A stretch of DNA of 64,000 nt from contig JAWKLR010000017.1 in assembly GCA_041392625.1 (NCBI GenBank), forward strand, positions 11,972 to 75,971, in the 5' to 3' direction. Below, one piece after another: positions 50,143-60,664 of this stretch. Each line of letters opens with the position of its first letter. Position 1 is the stretch's first letter. The stretch is from M3007 sp041392625. Lineage in GTDB: Bacteria; Bacteroidota; Bacteroidia; Chitinophagales; Saprospiraceae. The notes beneath the pieces are model-generated. The model was not told where the DNA came from, made no database searches, and saw only the letters and a list, made by a program, of their open reading frames with translations. The translations under genes were made by a program, and so were the position numbers.

Positions 50143-52303
50143 ATGGCTCAAAATCAAATTACACCACACAAACTGCTCCTTTTGGTTTTAACCATTTCGG
50201 TGCTCGCTTGCAAAAATGATCCACAAAATACTTCAAAATCAATGACTTTTGATCCTATACCTGTTAGTTTCCCCTTTACTGAAAAGGATACTACAGTTTT
50301 CGATGATTATTTTGGTACCCGGGTTGCAGACCCTTACCGCTGGTTGGAAGATGACCAGAGTGCGGAGACCAAAGATTGGGTTCAAAAACAGAACCTGGTA
50401 ACAAATGGCTATTTGAGCCAGGTGCCGTTCCGGGATAAAATTAAAAAGCGGCTGGAAGAAATCTGGAATTTTGAAAAATTTGGTACACCTTTTAAAAAGG
50501 CAGACAAGTATTATTATTTTAAAAACGACGGATTGCAAAACCAGAGCGTGCTGTATGTACAGAATGATCTGGATGCCAAAGCAGAAGTGTTGCTGGATCC
50601 AAATACCTTCAGTGCAGACGGAACAAGCTCTTTACAGGAAATGGCATTTTCTAAAGATGGCAATTACCTGGCTTATGCAGTTTCCGCAGGTGGGTCAGAT
50701 TGGCGTACGATCCAGGTGATGGATCTGCGAACGCGGAAGATGCTTTCAGACGAAGTGAAGTGGCGAAATTTACATCCATTGCCTGGAAAGGAATGGGTTT
50801 TATTACAACCGGTATCCGGAGCCGGTAGAAGGGAGGAGCCTGACAGCCATGAACCAGCAATCTGCAATTTATTACCACAAATTGGGCACCTTCCAGGAGA
50901 AAGACAGCAAATTGTATGACGACCCGGCGCATCCCAATTATTATTTCTATGCCCAAACCACCGAGGACGAGAATTTCCTGCTGTTGGGAGCAAGTGAAAG
51001 TACCAGTGGAAACTCACTGGCTTTCCGGAATCTGGCCAAAGGCGAAACCGGATGGACCCATTTGGCTAAAGGGTTTGACAATGAGTTCGGTGTTGTGGAT
51101 AATATAGACAATACCCTGTATGTGCTTACAAACCTGGATGCACCGCGGCAACGCCTGGTTGCCATCGATGCGGCGAACCCGGCAGCAGACAATTGGCAAA
51201 CCATCATTCCGGAAAATGAAGAAGATGTATTGCAAAGCGTTGATCTATGCGGAGGCAAATTGGTTTGCCGCTATTTACATCACGCTTATTCTGCTTTGCG
51301 TGTATTTGATTTGGACGGCAATTTGATCAAGGAAGTCAGTCTTCCCGAAATTGGAACAGTTGGTGGTGTCAGCGGAGAAAAAGATGAGAATATGGCCTTC
51401 TTTTCATTCCAGTCATACCTCCGTCCCAACACCATTTATACCCTGGATATGGAAAGCCTGGAAATCAAGGTGTTCAAACAACCTACCATGGCCTTTAATC
51501 CAGACAATTACACCACTGAACAAATCTGGTATTACAGCAAGGATAGCACCCGGGTCCCCATGTTTGTTACCCGGAAGAAAAAAATCTCCATGGATGGTAG
51601 CAACCCTACCTTATTATATGGCTATGGAGGATTCAATATTCCATTGACTCCGGGCTTTTCTGCTTCACGTGCTGCTTTGCTCGAGAACAATGGCATTTAT
51701 GTTGTTGCCAATATCCGCGGAGGCGGTGAGTTTGGTGAGGAGTGGCATAAAGCTGGAACAAAATGCGACAAGCAAAATGTATTTGATGACTTTATAGCAG
51801 CAGCAGAATACCTGGTAGACAATAAATACACTTCTCCTGAAAAACTAGCCATTGAGGGTGGCTCAAACGGAGGGTTGCTCGTTGGGGCTTGCATGACGCA
51901 GCGTCCCGACTTATTTGGTGTTTGTTTCCCCAGAGTAGGAGTTCTGGATATGTTGCGCTATCACCAGTTTACCATCGGATATGCCTGGGCAGTGGATTAT
52001 GGAAGAAGCGATGATGCGGAGGAGTTCGAGTGCCTGTATGCTTATTCTCCTTTGCACAATGTAACGAGTACGGCCTATCCGGCAACTATGATTACAACAG
52101 CTGATCACGATGATCGTGTGGTTCCGGCGCACTCTTTTAAGTTTGGTGCTACATTACAGGAACACCAACAGGGAGACAACCCAATTCTGATTCGGATTGA
52201 AACCAGTGCCGGTCATGGTGCAGGAAAGCCAACAGCAAAACTATTGGAAGAAGCTGCGGATATGCTTTCCTTCATGTTCTATGAAATGAATGTTGGGTAT
52301 TGA
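50143..52303 (+). CDS. Prolyl oligopeptidase, lipoprotein form (two one-base losses near 50.8 kb)
   Basis: The gene starts with a lipoprotein signal (LLLLVLTISVLAC, lipobox VLAC) and runs through an N-terminal beta-propeller (RVADPYRWLEDDQSAETKDWVQKQN) into an alpha/beta-hydrolase domain. That domain has the nucleophile Ser in GGSNGG (codon 51863-51865), an Asp in DHDDRVVP and the His in AGHGAG (codon 52214-52216). S9A oligopeptidases cleave short peptides after proline. The first frame (50143-50919) and second frame (about 50800-52303) join if one G is added after GTGAAGTGG (near 50762) and one base near 50790. This restores KWAKFTSIAWKG-NGFYYNRYPEPVEG, the normal family sequence. The protein is then intact and about 720 residues long, so the slips are probably errors. 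Confidence 0.93.
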
Positions 52304-52357
52304 TTGGGATATGAGATTATACATGCCATGTATACATACCTGTTCAGAATGAATATT

Positions 52358-52391
52358 CGGGTTGCCAGTTCTTGGTAACCCGATTTTTTTT
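52358..52391 (+). terminator. Intrinsic terminator after prolyl oligopeptidase
   Basis: CGGGTTGCCA, loop GTTCT, TGGTAACCCG: a 10-bp stem with one G:T pair, then ATTTTTTTT. It lies 55 bases past the stop, and the convergent corA ends at 52406. Confidence 0.9.
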
Positions 52392-52405
52392 GATGCATGT
52401 CGGAC

Positions 52406-53467
52406 TTAAATCCAGCGTTTCCTTTTAAAATAGACAAGCATTGCAAGCGTCATTGCAATCATAATACCCAGGATGATGAAGTATCCATTTTTATAATGGA
52501 GTTCGGGCATGTTGTCGAAGTTCATTCCATACAGTCCGGTAAGGAATGATAGCGGAATAAAGATGGTACTGATCACTGTAAGGAGTCGCATGACATTGTT
52601 CAGTTTGTTTGAAACTTCGGCCTGGTAGAGTGACTCTGCACCATAGAGTAAGTCCCGGAAATTGTCCATGCTGTCCAACATTTGGGAAACGTGGTCTGCA
52701 ACATCCCGCAGGTAGGGTCGGTTTAGTTCTGCAATAAACGGGCTGTCCAAGGTATATAGGCGGTTAACGGCATCCCGGAGTGGCAGGATAAAATGCCGCA
52801 TGGTATTGAGTGTTCTCTTGAGTTTGAACAATTGGTTTTTACAGGAACTGGTGGCCCCGTTTTGGTGTAATTCATCTTCAATCGACTGGATTCGGTTTTC
52901 AATTTCATCCAGAGCCAGGAAGTAATTGTCGGTGATTGTATCCAGAATGGCATAGGCAAGGTAGTCGGCTTTTCGCTGTCGCATCCGGCCATATCCATCG
53001 CTGGCTCGTTTGCGAACGGATGCCAGGGTGTCATCTACATCTTCCTGAAAGGAAAGTACATAGTTTTTTCCAAGAAAAAGGGCAATTTGTTCACTTTGCA
53101 GTTCTGCATCATCGCCGCTCAGGTGCAGGTTATAGAGTACGATAAACAGTCCATTGTCGTACTCTTCCAGTTTGGCTCGTTGTTGCGTATTGAGCACGTC
53201 TTCGAGTGCGAGTGTATGTACTTTAAAGTCGCCGCCTATTTTCTGGATCGATTCAATTTGGTTCAGGGAACGGACATCAATCCAGGTGACACCGTCGCTT
53301 TCCTCGGTATGCCAGTTCAGGTGGTATTCTGACGATTCTTTGTACTCATTTTCATCAAACCAAATGGTATGCAGGTGTACATCCGCATGTGCCCTGTCGC
53401 CCGTATAGACCAAGCTTCCTGGAGGCAAGCCACGTTTTGACTTGTTTTTTTTGACTTTTTTACTCAT
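52406..53467 (-). CDS. corA: CorA family magnesium/cobalt transporter
   Basis: The 353-residue protein has a large N-terminal cytosolic domain, a long helix region (LDEIENRIQSIEDELHQN) and two C-terminal membrane helices. The signature GMN motif is between them (LTGLYGMNFDNMPE). A basic tail (YFKRKRWI) follows the second helix. CorA pentamers let Mg2+ (and Co2+) enter the cell. The N-terminus is basic (SKKVKKNKSKRG), which differs from E. coli CorA but is seen in other Bacteroidota. Start at ATG 53467. It is monocistronic. Confidence 0.93.
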   Translation of the reverse strand: MSKKVKKNKSKRGLPPGSLVYTGDRAHADVHLHTIWFDENEYKESSEYHLNWHTEESDGVTWIDVRSLNQIESIQKIGGDFKVHTLALEDVLNTQQRAKLEEYDNGLFIVLYNLHLSGDDAELQSEQIALFLGKNYVLSFQEDVDDTLASVRKRASDGYGRMRQRKADYLAYAILDTITDNYFLALDEIENRIQSIEDELHQNGATSSCKNQLFKLKRTLNTMRHFILPLRDAVNRLYTLDSPFIAELNRPYLRDVADHVSQMLDSMDNFRDLLYGAESLYQAEVSNKLNNVMRLLTVISTIFIPLSFLTGLYGMNFDNMPELHYKNGYFIILGIMIAMTLAMLVYFKRKRWI

Positions 53468-54068
53468 ACATATTGCTTGAAGGAAGGGATACTTGTTTTA
53501 AAAACATAGTGACTTTTTGTTATTTGAATAGTCTAAGTAACATTGCTTTTATTGTGCCTGTTTTCAGGTGAAGAAACCGTATTTATTTGATACAGACCAA
53601 CTTGAAAGTGGCAAAATTGGGCAGAACTCAAAAAAAAATGCTTTTCCAGGGTACTACCAAAAAATTGGTACGCTTTTTGTAAAATCATAACATAGTATTG
53701 CAAGTTTAAGCCAAACAAGTCAAATATTGGCAATTTCCTAAATTGGGTGTTTTGCGAAAAAAATACGCTTGTTGTTGAAAATCAAGTTTTTACATAATAA
53801 ACTTTAACATCTTCAAATAAAAAATATTTGAATGATTGCATAAAAAGGTCGTAAACTTGCAGCTTATTTTAATCCTTTAATCCACCGCACGGTTGGTTTT
53901 AGAACTAGGCTGCAAAAATTTGGTTTCCCTCATCAAATGTCTAAGCTCTAAAATAATTAGATAATATAACAAATTATTCATTCCAAACCGATCGCGTTCA
54001 TGAAGAAACCGATATACTTCTTCTCTTTTCTCTCCCTCATCCCACCTAATTCATTTAAATTCTCGACC
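53468..54068. other. Long AT-rich spacer before the giant HYR-repeat gene
   Basis: About 600 bases with no supported gene, except an alternative start of the giant gene at 54000. A promoter-like pair is described at 53828-53859. The region is strongly AT-rich, with several A-runs. Confidence 0.45.
53828..53859 (+). promoter_or_regulatory. Candidate promoter for the giant HYR gene
   Basis: A TTTG ending at 53830 is followed after 21 bases by TAAACTTG (53852-53859), which differs from the TAnnTTTG consensus by one base. Spacing fits the Bacteroidota -33/-7 rule. It lies about 210 bases before the preferred start at 54069. Confidence 0.35.
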
Positions 54069-55907
54069 ATGAACAGCTTGACAAGCGCACGCCTGTTGGC
54101 CTGGACTTTATTTGGCTTGTTATCTTTCGGAATAAGCAATAATCTCAATGCTCAATGTGATGATTTTGTTGCGTTCCCGATGTATGACACGCCAGTTGGT
54201 AGTCCAGTCGCAACTGAAATCAACATCACGCTCAATGCATCGGGCGTGCGAAATTTAACAAATGCTATTCTGAATGCAGCTGGCTTTGTAAAAAACGCTG
54301 GATGTGATTACTATTTGACTCAGACTCCTGCGGATGCTGGTTCCTGGGATCCTACACCAGTACAATTTGATTGTTCCGATGTAGCATCTTCTCCTCAGGT
54401 TTGGTATTTGCGAGTTGATGGAAACACCCCGGGCACCAATGGTGGCCCAAGTACCAATATGCGTACGCTGCATATTAATGTTACGGACAACATCAATCCA
54501 ATGATTTCTTGTCCGGTTTCTGTTGTTACAAATGCCGATGCCGGCATGTGTACTGCTGCACAGGGGCCTTTCTCTCCAGCCAGCGTAAGTGACAACTGTA
54601 GCCAGATGACTACCTACACAATTACCGGCAGCACAATGGGCTCCGGAAGTACGATGGTTCCTGCGATGGATTTCAACGTTGGTGTTTCTACGGTAACATT
54701 TACCGCAGAGGATCCTTCCGGAAATTCTGCTACCTGTGCATTTAGTGTAACTGTAAATGATATGGAAGCGCCGGTGATTACTTGTCCTACGGTTGCTGCT
54801 TCTTATAATAATGATCCAGGGGTTTGCTATGCAACTCTGGATTTTTCTGTTAGTGCAACAGATAACTGCAATATGAACCCTGCCATTACATGGACTGCTC
54901 CGGGAGCAGTTCCTGCATCTGGTGCAGGCAACTTGGTTGACGTACAGTTTCCACTGGGAACAACTACCTTGACTTTTGAGGCAAACGATGGCGCTGCTGT
55001 AGCCAATACTGCAACTTGTGCAGTGATGATTACAGTTGTTGACAACGAAATGCCTATGATCTCTTGTCCTCCCAGCATCACTGTGAATGCGGATGCTTCT
55101 TGTATGTATACCGTTGCAGGTACTGCATGGGATGCAACTGCCTCTGACAATTGTCCTCCTCTTTCCATGTTGACGCATGACTACAATGGTGGAGGAACCA
55201 CACTTAATGGTGAAACGTTTTCTGAAGGCACTACCTCAGTGACCTGGGAAGCAGAAGACAATACCGGAAATACTGCTTCATGTTCATTCTCTGTTACTGT
55301 TGTGGATGTAACTCCACCTATGGTAACCTTGAGTGCAAACTATTCTGCATCTGTAACGCCTGGGGATTGTTCCAAGGTGTTGACGATTAATATGCCTGAA
55401 AATGGCACCCCTGCTGCTACCGACAACTGTACTGCTCCTGCGAGCATTGTTTTGGCCCTCGACTCGGTTGTTATTAACGGAAACAATACCCCTGGATTTT
55501 TCAGTGGCTCTGGTTGGAGCCCAAGTTCCGGTGGTCCACTTACCTGGCAATTCCCTTCAGGTACTACCGTTGTGTACTTTAGCTGGACGGATCTTGCTGG
55601 TAACTATACGGTAGGAACTATTACTGTTGATATCGATGAAAATGAAAATCCAGTTGCTGTTTGTAAGCCGCTGAACACTTTGGTATTGCCAATTGGTGCT
55701 TCTGGCTCAGTAACATCGGATCCATCGTTTGTTAATAATGGTTCCAGCGACAACTGCCCTGATTTGATGCTTTCAACAGCGCCTTCAGGATTTGACTGCG
55801 GAAGTATTGGTTTGCAGGTAGTTACACTGACAGCAACGGATGTTGCAGGTAACACCAGTACCTGTACCACCAACATCAATGTGGTTGACAACATTGTCTG
55901 GATGTAA
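54069..55907 (+). CDS. Giant HYR protein, N-terminal open segment
   Basis: This uninterrupted segment has the signal peptide and five HYR repeats. The repeats are visible as ATCAFSVTVNDMEAPVITCP, CAVMITVVDNEMPMISCPPS, SCSFSVTVVDVTPPMV, a fourth around TITVDIDENENPVAVC, and CTTNINVVDN. Each has the pattern D-x-x-x-P-x-I-x-C-P then GN-x-x-x-C. The frame opens earlier, at 54000, but the better start is the ATG 54069, directly before the signal peptide. The frame ends at TAA 55905-55907 just after VVDNIVWM, in the middle of a repeat, so the stop is a frame-slip artefact or a lesion. Confidence 0.85.
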   Translation: MNSLTSARLLAWTLFGLLSFGISNNLNAQCDDFVAFPMYDTPVGSPVATEINITLNASGVRNLTNAILNAAGFVKNAGCDYYLTQTPADAGSWDPTPVQFDCSDVASSPQVWYLRVDGNTPGTNGGPSTNMRTLHINVTDNINPMISCPVSVVTNADAGMCTAAQGPFSPASVSDNCSQMTTYTITGSTMGSGSTMVPAMDFNVGVSTVTFTAEDPSGNSATCAFSVTVNDMEAPVITCPTVAASYNNDPGVCYATLDFSVSATDNCNMNPAITWTAPGAVPASGAGNLVDVQFPLGTTTLTFEANDGAAVANTATCAVMITVVDNEMPMISCPPSITVNADASCMYTVAGTAWDATASDNCPPLSMLTHDYNGGGTTLNGETFSEGTTSVTWEAEDNTGNTASCSFSVTVVDVTPPMVTLSANYSASVTPGDCSKVLTINMPENGTPAATDNCTAPASIVLALDSVVINGNNTPGFFSGSGWSPSSGGPLTWQFPSGTTVVYFSWTDLAGNYTVGTITVDIDENENPVAVCKPLNTLVLPIGASGSVTSDPSFVNNGSSDNCPDLMLSTAPSGFDCGSIGLQVVTLTATDVAGNTSTCTTNINVVDNIVWM

Positions 55908-56409
55908 TTTGCCCTGCCAGAGCTTTACCATCAGTGCGAACTCTGGTTGTGGAGCAACGGGTGTTACTGGTGGCAATATTGCACTTGGCACTTTTGGAAG
56001 CCTTGGCTCTGGCCAATTTGCTGATAACTGTGGTGTAACTGCAGTAACCTGGTCATTGATTGGTGCAACTACTGCGAGCAGCCCGGCTATGGGTTTGAAT
56101 ACAGACCTGAGTGCAGTTTTGTTCAACTCTGGAACAACAACGGTTACCTATACTGTAAAGGACGCTGCGGGCAATCAGAAAGCCTGTAACTTCTCAATCA
56201 ATGTAACAGACCTGACCGGTCCTGTTTTTGATACATCTAACCCTGGTACTCCAGCCAACGGAGAGGTGATCACAATCACTGCCAGCCTTTCAGGCTGTCT
56301 TGCACAATACACCTGGGTTGACCCAACTGTATCTGATGCGTGTGTTCTCCACCTGCACTATTCTGGAGCCAAACACATTTCTCTGGCGGGTTCTTCCCAT
56401 TTGGAATGA
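55840..56409 (+). CDS. Giant HYR protein, internal open segment (one repeat)
   Basis: In the neighbouring frame this continues the repeat broken at 55.9 kb. LPCQSFTISANSGCGATGVTGGN is followed by TVKDAAGNQKACNFSINVTD and DLTGPVFDTSNPGTPANGEV. It overlaps the previous segment by 68 bases. The true path crosses from the first frame into this one near 55.90 kb. Confidence 0.55.
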   Translation: MLQVTPVPVPPTSMWLTTLSGCNLPCQSFTISANSGCGATGVTGGNIALGTFGSLGSGQFADNCGVTAVTWSLIGATTASSPAMGLNTDLSAVLFNSGTTTVTYTVKDAAGNQKACNFSINVTDLTGPVFDTSNPGTPANGEVITITASLSGCLAQYTWVDPTVSDACVLHLHYSGAKHISLAGSSHLE

Positions 56410-56669
56410 CCACAGTAACGTATTTGGGAAAGGATGCAGTTGGAAACATCTCTACTTATACGTTCAAAATTAATGAAGTTGACAATCAGGCTCCAAAACC
56501 TGACTGTCAGGATATCACCGTGTCTTTGAATGGTGCCGGCCTGGTTACTGTAAATCCAGCCGATGTAGATGATAACAGTACAGATAACTGTTTCTTCAGT
56601 TATTCAAGTTCACCTGTTACCTACGATTGTGACGATCTGGGTGATAACAATTACACGCTTGTTCTGTAG
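56340..56669 (+). CDS. Giant HYR protein, internal open segment
   Basis: A repeat in frame with the first segment. It carries GKDAVGNISTYTFKINEVDN and ends in DCDDLGDNNYTL. The slip upstream lies near 56.36-56.40 kb, and the next one is near 56.67 kb. Confidence 0.5.
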   Translation: MCSPPALFWSQTHFSGGFFPFGMTTVTYLGKDAVGNISTYTFKINEVDNQAPKPDCQDITVSLNGAGLVTVNPADVDDNSTDNCFFSYSSSPVTYDCDDLGDNNYTLVL

Positions 56670-56906
56670 ACGGTTCTGGTAACAAAGTTTTGTACTGCCG
56701 TTGTAACTGTAGAGGACAATATTGCTCCTTCTGCAAACTGTACTGCAATTACAGAAGTGAACCTGAATCCTGCCGGTACGGCATCATTGCTTGCTGCCGC
56801 ATTGAATAATGCAAGCATGGACAATTGCCCAGCAGTTTGACCTATGAAATTTCACTGATGGTGGTGCATTTGCATCTTCCGTTGATTTTGACTGCTCCAC
56901 CTTGGA

Positions 56907-57176
56907 GTGCATACTGTAACACTTTTGGTAACAGATGGTGGTTCAAACACTTCCACCTGTACACGTTCAATCACTGTAAAGGATATCACTCCTCCAAGTT
57001 TCACAGTGCCTGCAAATACGACGATCAGCTGTGATGCATCATCATTGCCAGCCGATACCGGTGAGCCTACCAACATTTCTGATGCTTGTGATTCAGATCC
57101 AGTTGTAAAGTTTCATCAGACATTCCTCCCGGTGCATGTGCCAATGAGTTCACCATTCAGCGCCGCTGGACGGTAA
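56907..57176 (+). CDS. Giant HYR protein, internal open segment
   Basis: This short stretch carries VTDGGSNTSTCTRSITVKD and an IS-rich strand (FTVPANTTISCDASSLPAD). It is bounded by slips near 56.85 and 57.17 kb. Confidence 0.5.
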   Translation: MHTVTLLVTDGGSNTSTCTRSITVKDITPPSFTVPANTTISCDASSLPADTGEPTNISDACDSDPVVKFHQTFLPVHVPMSSPFSAAGR

Positions 57177-57198
57177 CGATGCCTCTGGCAATTCATCC

Positions 57199-57744
57199 TT
57201 GCAGACACAATCCATTGTCGTTGAGGACAATAATGCACCGACGTTCAGTATGGTTTCATCTATCACAATTGAAACCAACGATCCTGCATTGTGTGATGCT
57301 CCATTGACCATGGAAGTAGGCATTGACAGCCCGATGGACAATTGTGCAGGGTTTGTTGATTTGACTATTACCTATACTATTGATTACCCAACACCTTTCT
57401 TTGGATACACTGATCAACTCATGCCTGTAATGGGTACTTCAATCCCATCTACAACCTGGCCAATTGGTACAACAGTTGTGACATGGCGTGCTGAGGATGA
57501 GTGTGGAAATATCAGCAGCCACGTGGTAAATATTACGGTATTGGTACACAGCGCTCCAGTATTTACAAATGGATATGAAAACATTTGTGGTGAAGCTTAT
57601 GTACTTCCAAACACAACAGGTGCATGTTCTAACCTGTTTACCTGGCAGCGTCCAAACTTCCTGTTTGATCACGTAGAAGATTGTCTTGACTTTAAGTGGA
57701 TGAAACCATCAGTGATCCAACAGTGCAACAGGCAATTAACCTGA
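57199..57744 (+). CDS. Giant HYR protein, internal open segment
   Basis: Two repeats, with MQTQSIVVEDNNAPTFSMVS and RAEDECGNISSHVVNITVL. A slip near 57.70-57.75 kb precedes the next segment. Confidence 0.5.
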   Translation: MQTQSIVVEDNNAPTFSMVSSITIETNDPALCDAPLTMEVGIDSPMDNCAGFVDLTITYTIDYPTPFFGYTDQLMPVMGTSIPSTTWPIGTTVVTWRAEDECGNISSHVVNITVLVHSAPVFTNGYENICGEAYVLPNTTGACSNLFTWQRPNFLFDHVEDCLDFKWMKPSVIQQCNRQLT

Positions 57745-57747
57745 CAA

Positions 57748-58080
57748 ATGCATACGATTACGACGCTACATTCTCTTCCAGGCGTTCCCATCTGCACAAT
57801 CCCAGTGGGTGTTACAACGGTAACTTATACTGCTGAGGATGATCGGGGCAACATCAGTACCTGTGCGTTCACTGTAGAAGTTCAGGATATTGAAGCACCT
57901 GTTCTGACCTGTCCACCAAACCAGGTGTTTTCTGCAACTTGTCCGGATGCTCAGATTCAGGATTACCGCAACCTTGTGAATATCTCTGACAACTGTTCTG
58001 GTGATGTTACATTGACACAGACCTGGGCTCCGGTACAACTCTGGGCACTATTTTTGCGCCAAACCCACCAGCAGCGATAG
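57748..58080 (+). CDS. Giant HYR protein, internal open segment
   Basis: One repeat with TAEDDRGNISTCAFTVEVQD and the next strand start DIEAPVLTCPPNQVF. It is broken near 58.02-58.08 kb. Confidence 0.5.
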   Translation: MHTITTLHSLPGVPICTIPVGVTTVTYTAEDDRGNISTCAFTVEVQDIEAPVLTCPPNQVFSATCPDAQIQDYRNLVNISDNCSGDVTLTQTWAPVQLWALFLRQTHQQR

Positions 58081-58160
58081 TGTATTCACCGTGGTTATTA
58101 CCGGTGAAGATGCTTACAATGCAAGTTCTTGCTCCTTTACAGTAACTTTGGCTGACGGCG

Positions 58161-58604
58161 ATGCGCCAATCCCAACGGTGGCTCAATTGCCAGATATTGT
58201 TGACTCTTGTGGCTTCTACATTGTTTTTGCTCCTACAGCAACTCGATGCATGTAACCCAAGTGCACCAATTATTTATGGTACGTTACGTGCACCAGGAAC
58301 CTTCCTTCCTGGTACACCTCCTCGTTACAAATTGCTACCTGGTAACTATGTTATTACCTGGGTTTACAATGATGGAAACGGAAACGTTAGTTCCCAGCCT
58401 CAAAATATTACAGTACTTGCTGACACCTTTGCACCTGTTGCTCTGTGTAAGCCTGGTTTCACCATCGATTTGGATGGACTGACCGGTCAAGCAAGCATCA
58501 ACGTCAATCAGATAGACAATGGCAGCCACGATATGAACGATTGCGGAAGCATCACCGTTGGGTTATCAGCTAAGGTGCCTTTGATTGTGATGATCCGGGT
58601 GTAA
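58161..58604 (+). CDS. Giant HYR protein, internal open segment
   Basis: Carries YNDGNGNVSSQPQNITVLAD and a strand set (PVALCKPGFTIDLDGLTG) that begins a further repeat. Slips are near 58.22 and 58.58 kb. Confidence 0.5.
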   Translation: MRQSQRWLNCQILLTLVASTLFLLLQQLDACNPSAPIIYGTLRAPGTFLPGTPPRYKLLPGNYVITWVYNDGNGNVSSQPQNITVLADTFAPVALCKPGFTIDLDGLTGQASINVNQIDNGSHDMNDCGSITVGLSAKVPLIVMIRV

Positions 58605-58621
58605 ATACCATCACGCTTACT

Positions 58622-59995
58622 GTGACAGATACCTCCGGTAACACGTCTACTTGTAACACTACAGTAACTGTACGCGACGTAACTCCTCCTGTTTTTGCAC
58701 CATTGCAACCCAATGATGTAGTTGAGGCATGTGATACGCTCCCAGCGTTTGTATTCCCAATGGTTTCAGATGTGTGTGATCAGAATGTAACTCTCGTTGC
58801 AGATACACTCTCAACTCAGGATACATCTGGATACGGCTTGTACAATTACCTCATAACACTGACCTATACTGCGACAGATGATTCCGGCAACTCTTCAACG
58901 GCCGTTCGATTTGTCTCAGTCCTGGATACGCAGGCACCGGTGTTTAGCCCGGATGCTCCGGATACAATTATTGTGTACACAGATGCTAATGCATTGGTAT
59001 GTTCTGATACTGCATTGGTAGATTTGACACCATTTATTTCCGATTGTGCTACTGGCGATGATTTGGCTGTGACCAATACCGCCTTCCCACTTGGCGGTGC
59101 TGATGCTACAGGAATCTATGACCTGGGCACACACGATGTGTACTTCATTGCAGAAGACGTAACAGGCAACCTTTCAGTTGATACCGTTACGGTGATCATT
59201 CGAGATGGTACTGCTCCTGTGGCTGTTTGTATAAATGGTGTAAGTGCCGCATTGCAACCTTCAGGATCTGTAACAGTTACTTATGCTCAGTTTGACAACA
59301 ACAGCTTCGATAACTGTACCGTTGATGACTCGCTCTTGCTTCAGATTCAGCGTTTGGATTTGGATTCCTTGCTAGCGCCATCGGCTTCAGTTTCCTTTGA
59401 TTGTTCTGATGCAGACGGTACTACTCAGCATCCGATCAAACTGTTTGTTACTGATCAGGCTGGCAATATGTCTATGTGTGAAACATACATCGTTATTCAA
59501 GACAATGTATTCCCAACCATCACAAGTTGTCCTCCAAATGCAGTTGTACAGTGTACCGACGATTTGAGTCCTGCTACTCAGGGAACGGCTACTGCAACAG
59601 ACAACTGTACCGTTGCCTCGATTGCCTTTACAGATGAATTTGCAAACGGTGTTGACACCATTTGTCAGGTTCTGACACGTACATGGCAAGTATTTGACCA
59701 AGCCAACAACCTTACAACTTGTGTTCAGGTGTTGAGCATTCAGGATACCATTGCTCCAGTATTCTCTCAACTGCCTCCTGATGACACCATCAGCTGTAGT
59801 GAGGTATTGGGAGCGCCACTGGTATTGACCGCAACAGATAACTGTACGATGGATGTTCCTGTAACATTTGTTCAGGATACTATTGATATTGCTGCGGGTC
59901 TTTGTGGTAAGGTAATAATCATACTGTACGCCGTACCTGGACAGCAACTGATGATTGCAACAATCCAACAACGCACAGCCGGAATATTACAGTAA
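58622..59995 (+). CDS. Giant HYR protein, long internal open segment
   Basis: Five or six repeats, for example TDTSGNTSTCNTTVTVRDVT, TATDDSGNSSTAVRFVSVLD, IAEDVTGNLSVDTVTVIIRD, VTDQAGNMSMCETYIVIQDN, and FDQANNLTTCVQVLSIQD. The length and repeat regularity show that the coding sequence is real. Slips are near 58.58 kb and 59.92 kb. It lacks its own start or stop signals, as expected for an internal segment. Confidence 0.7.
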   Translation: MTDTSGNTSTCNTTVTVRDVTPPVFAPLQPNDVVEACDTLPAFVFPMVSDVCDQNVTLVADTLSTQDTSGYGLYNYLITLTYTATDDSGNSSTAVRFVSVLDTQAPVFSPDAPDTIIVYTDANALVCSDTALVDLTPFISDCATGDDLAVTNTAFPLGGADATGIYDLGTHDVYFIAEDVTGNLSVDTVTVIIRDGTAPVAVCINGVSAALQPSGSVTVTYAQFDNNSFDNCTVDDSLLLQIQRLDLDSLLAPSASVSFDCSDADGTTQHPIKLFVTDQAGNMSMCETYIVIQDNVFPTITSCPPNAVVQCTDDLSPATQGTATATDNCTVASIAFTDEFANGVDTICQVLTRTWQVFDQANNLTTCVQVLSIQDTIAPVFSQLPPDDTISCSEVLGAPLVLTATDNCTMDVPVTFVQDTIDIAAGLCGKVIIILYAVPGQQLMIATIQQRTAGILQ

Positions 59996-60664
59996 CCGAT
60001 ATAGAAGTTCCACTGTTCCTCGGAATGCCGGATCAGTCAATGTATTCTCTTCCCAACTTCCCACCATCTACCAACTGTACGGTACCTGTGGATATCAATA
60101 TCAGCTCAATTCCTCCCGGATTGTGCACCTGTTGATGAATTAACGGTCACGAATGATGCGCCACTTGGAGATACCTCACTTAATGTTGTGGGTAACTACA
60201 TTGTTGGCACGTATGTAATTCACTTCGGCAACTGACCCATGTGGTAATACCGGCGTGGATTCCATTGTATTGAATGTGATTGATAACAGTGTTCCGACAG
60301 CCATCTGTAACGGCGACGTTGTGATTTCTCTTGGCACAAACGGAACGGCTCAACTGAGCCCGAACGGATGTAAACCTGCAGCACAGACAACTGTATGATC
60401 GATACCATGTTCCTTTCAGTCTATTTTCGACTGTGGTGAACTCGGACTAAACGCTGCAACACCTACAGTAGTTGACCAGGCTGGAAACATGAATACCTGT
60501 ACCGTTGATGTTGAGGTAGAACTTGGCCCAACAGCCGGATTCAACCTTGCCTGACTGGCAGCACAGTATCTGTATTTGGTGCTGCTGACGGTACTGCATC
60601 CGCTGATGCAACCGGTGGTTCAGGAAACTTTAGCTATGAGTGGGAAACTGGTTCAACCAACCCA

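Noticed and set aside
54255..55178. Long open frame antisense to the giant HYR gene (307 codons)
   Set aside because: The product is Cys/His/Arg-rich noise; the plus strand has clear HYR repeats with conserved spacing.
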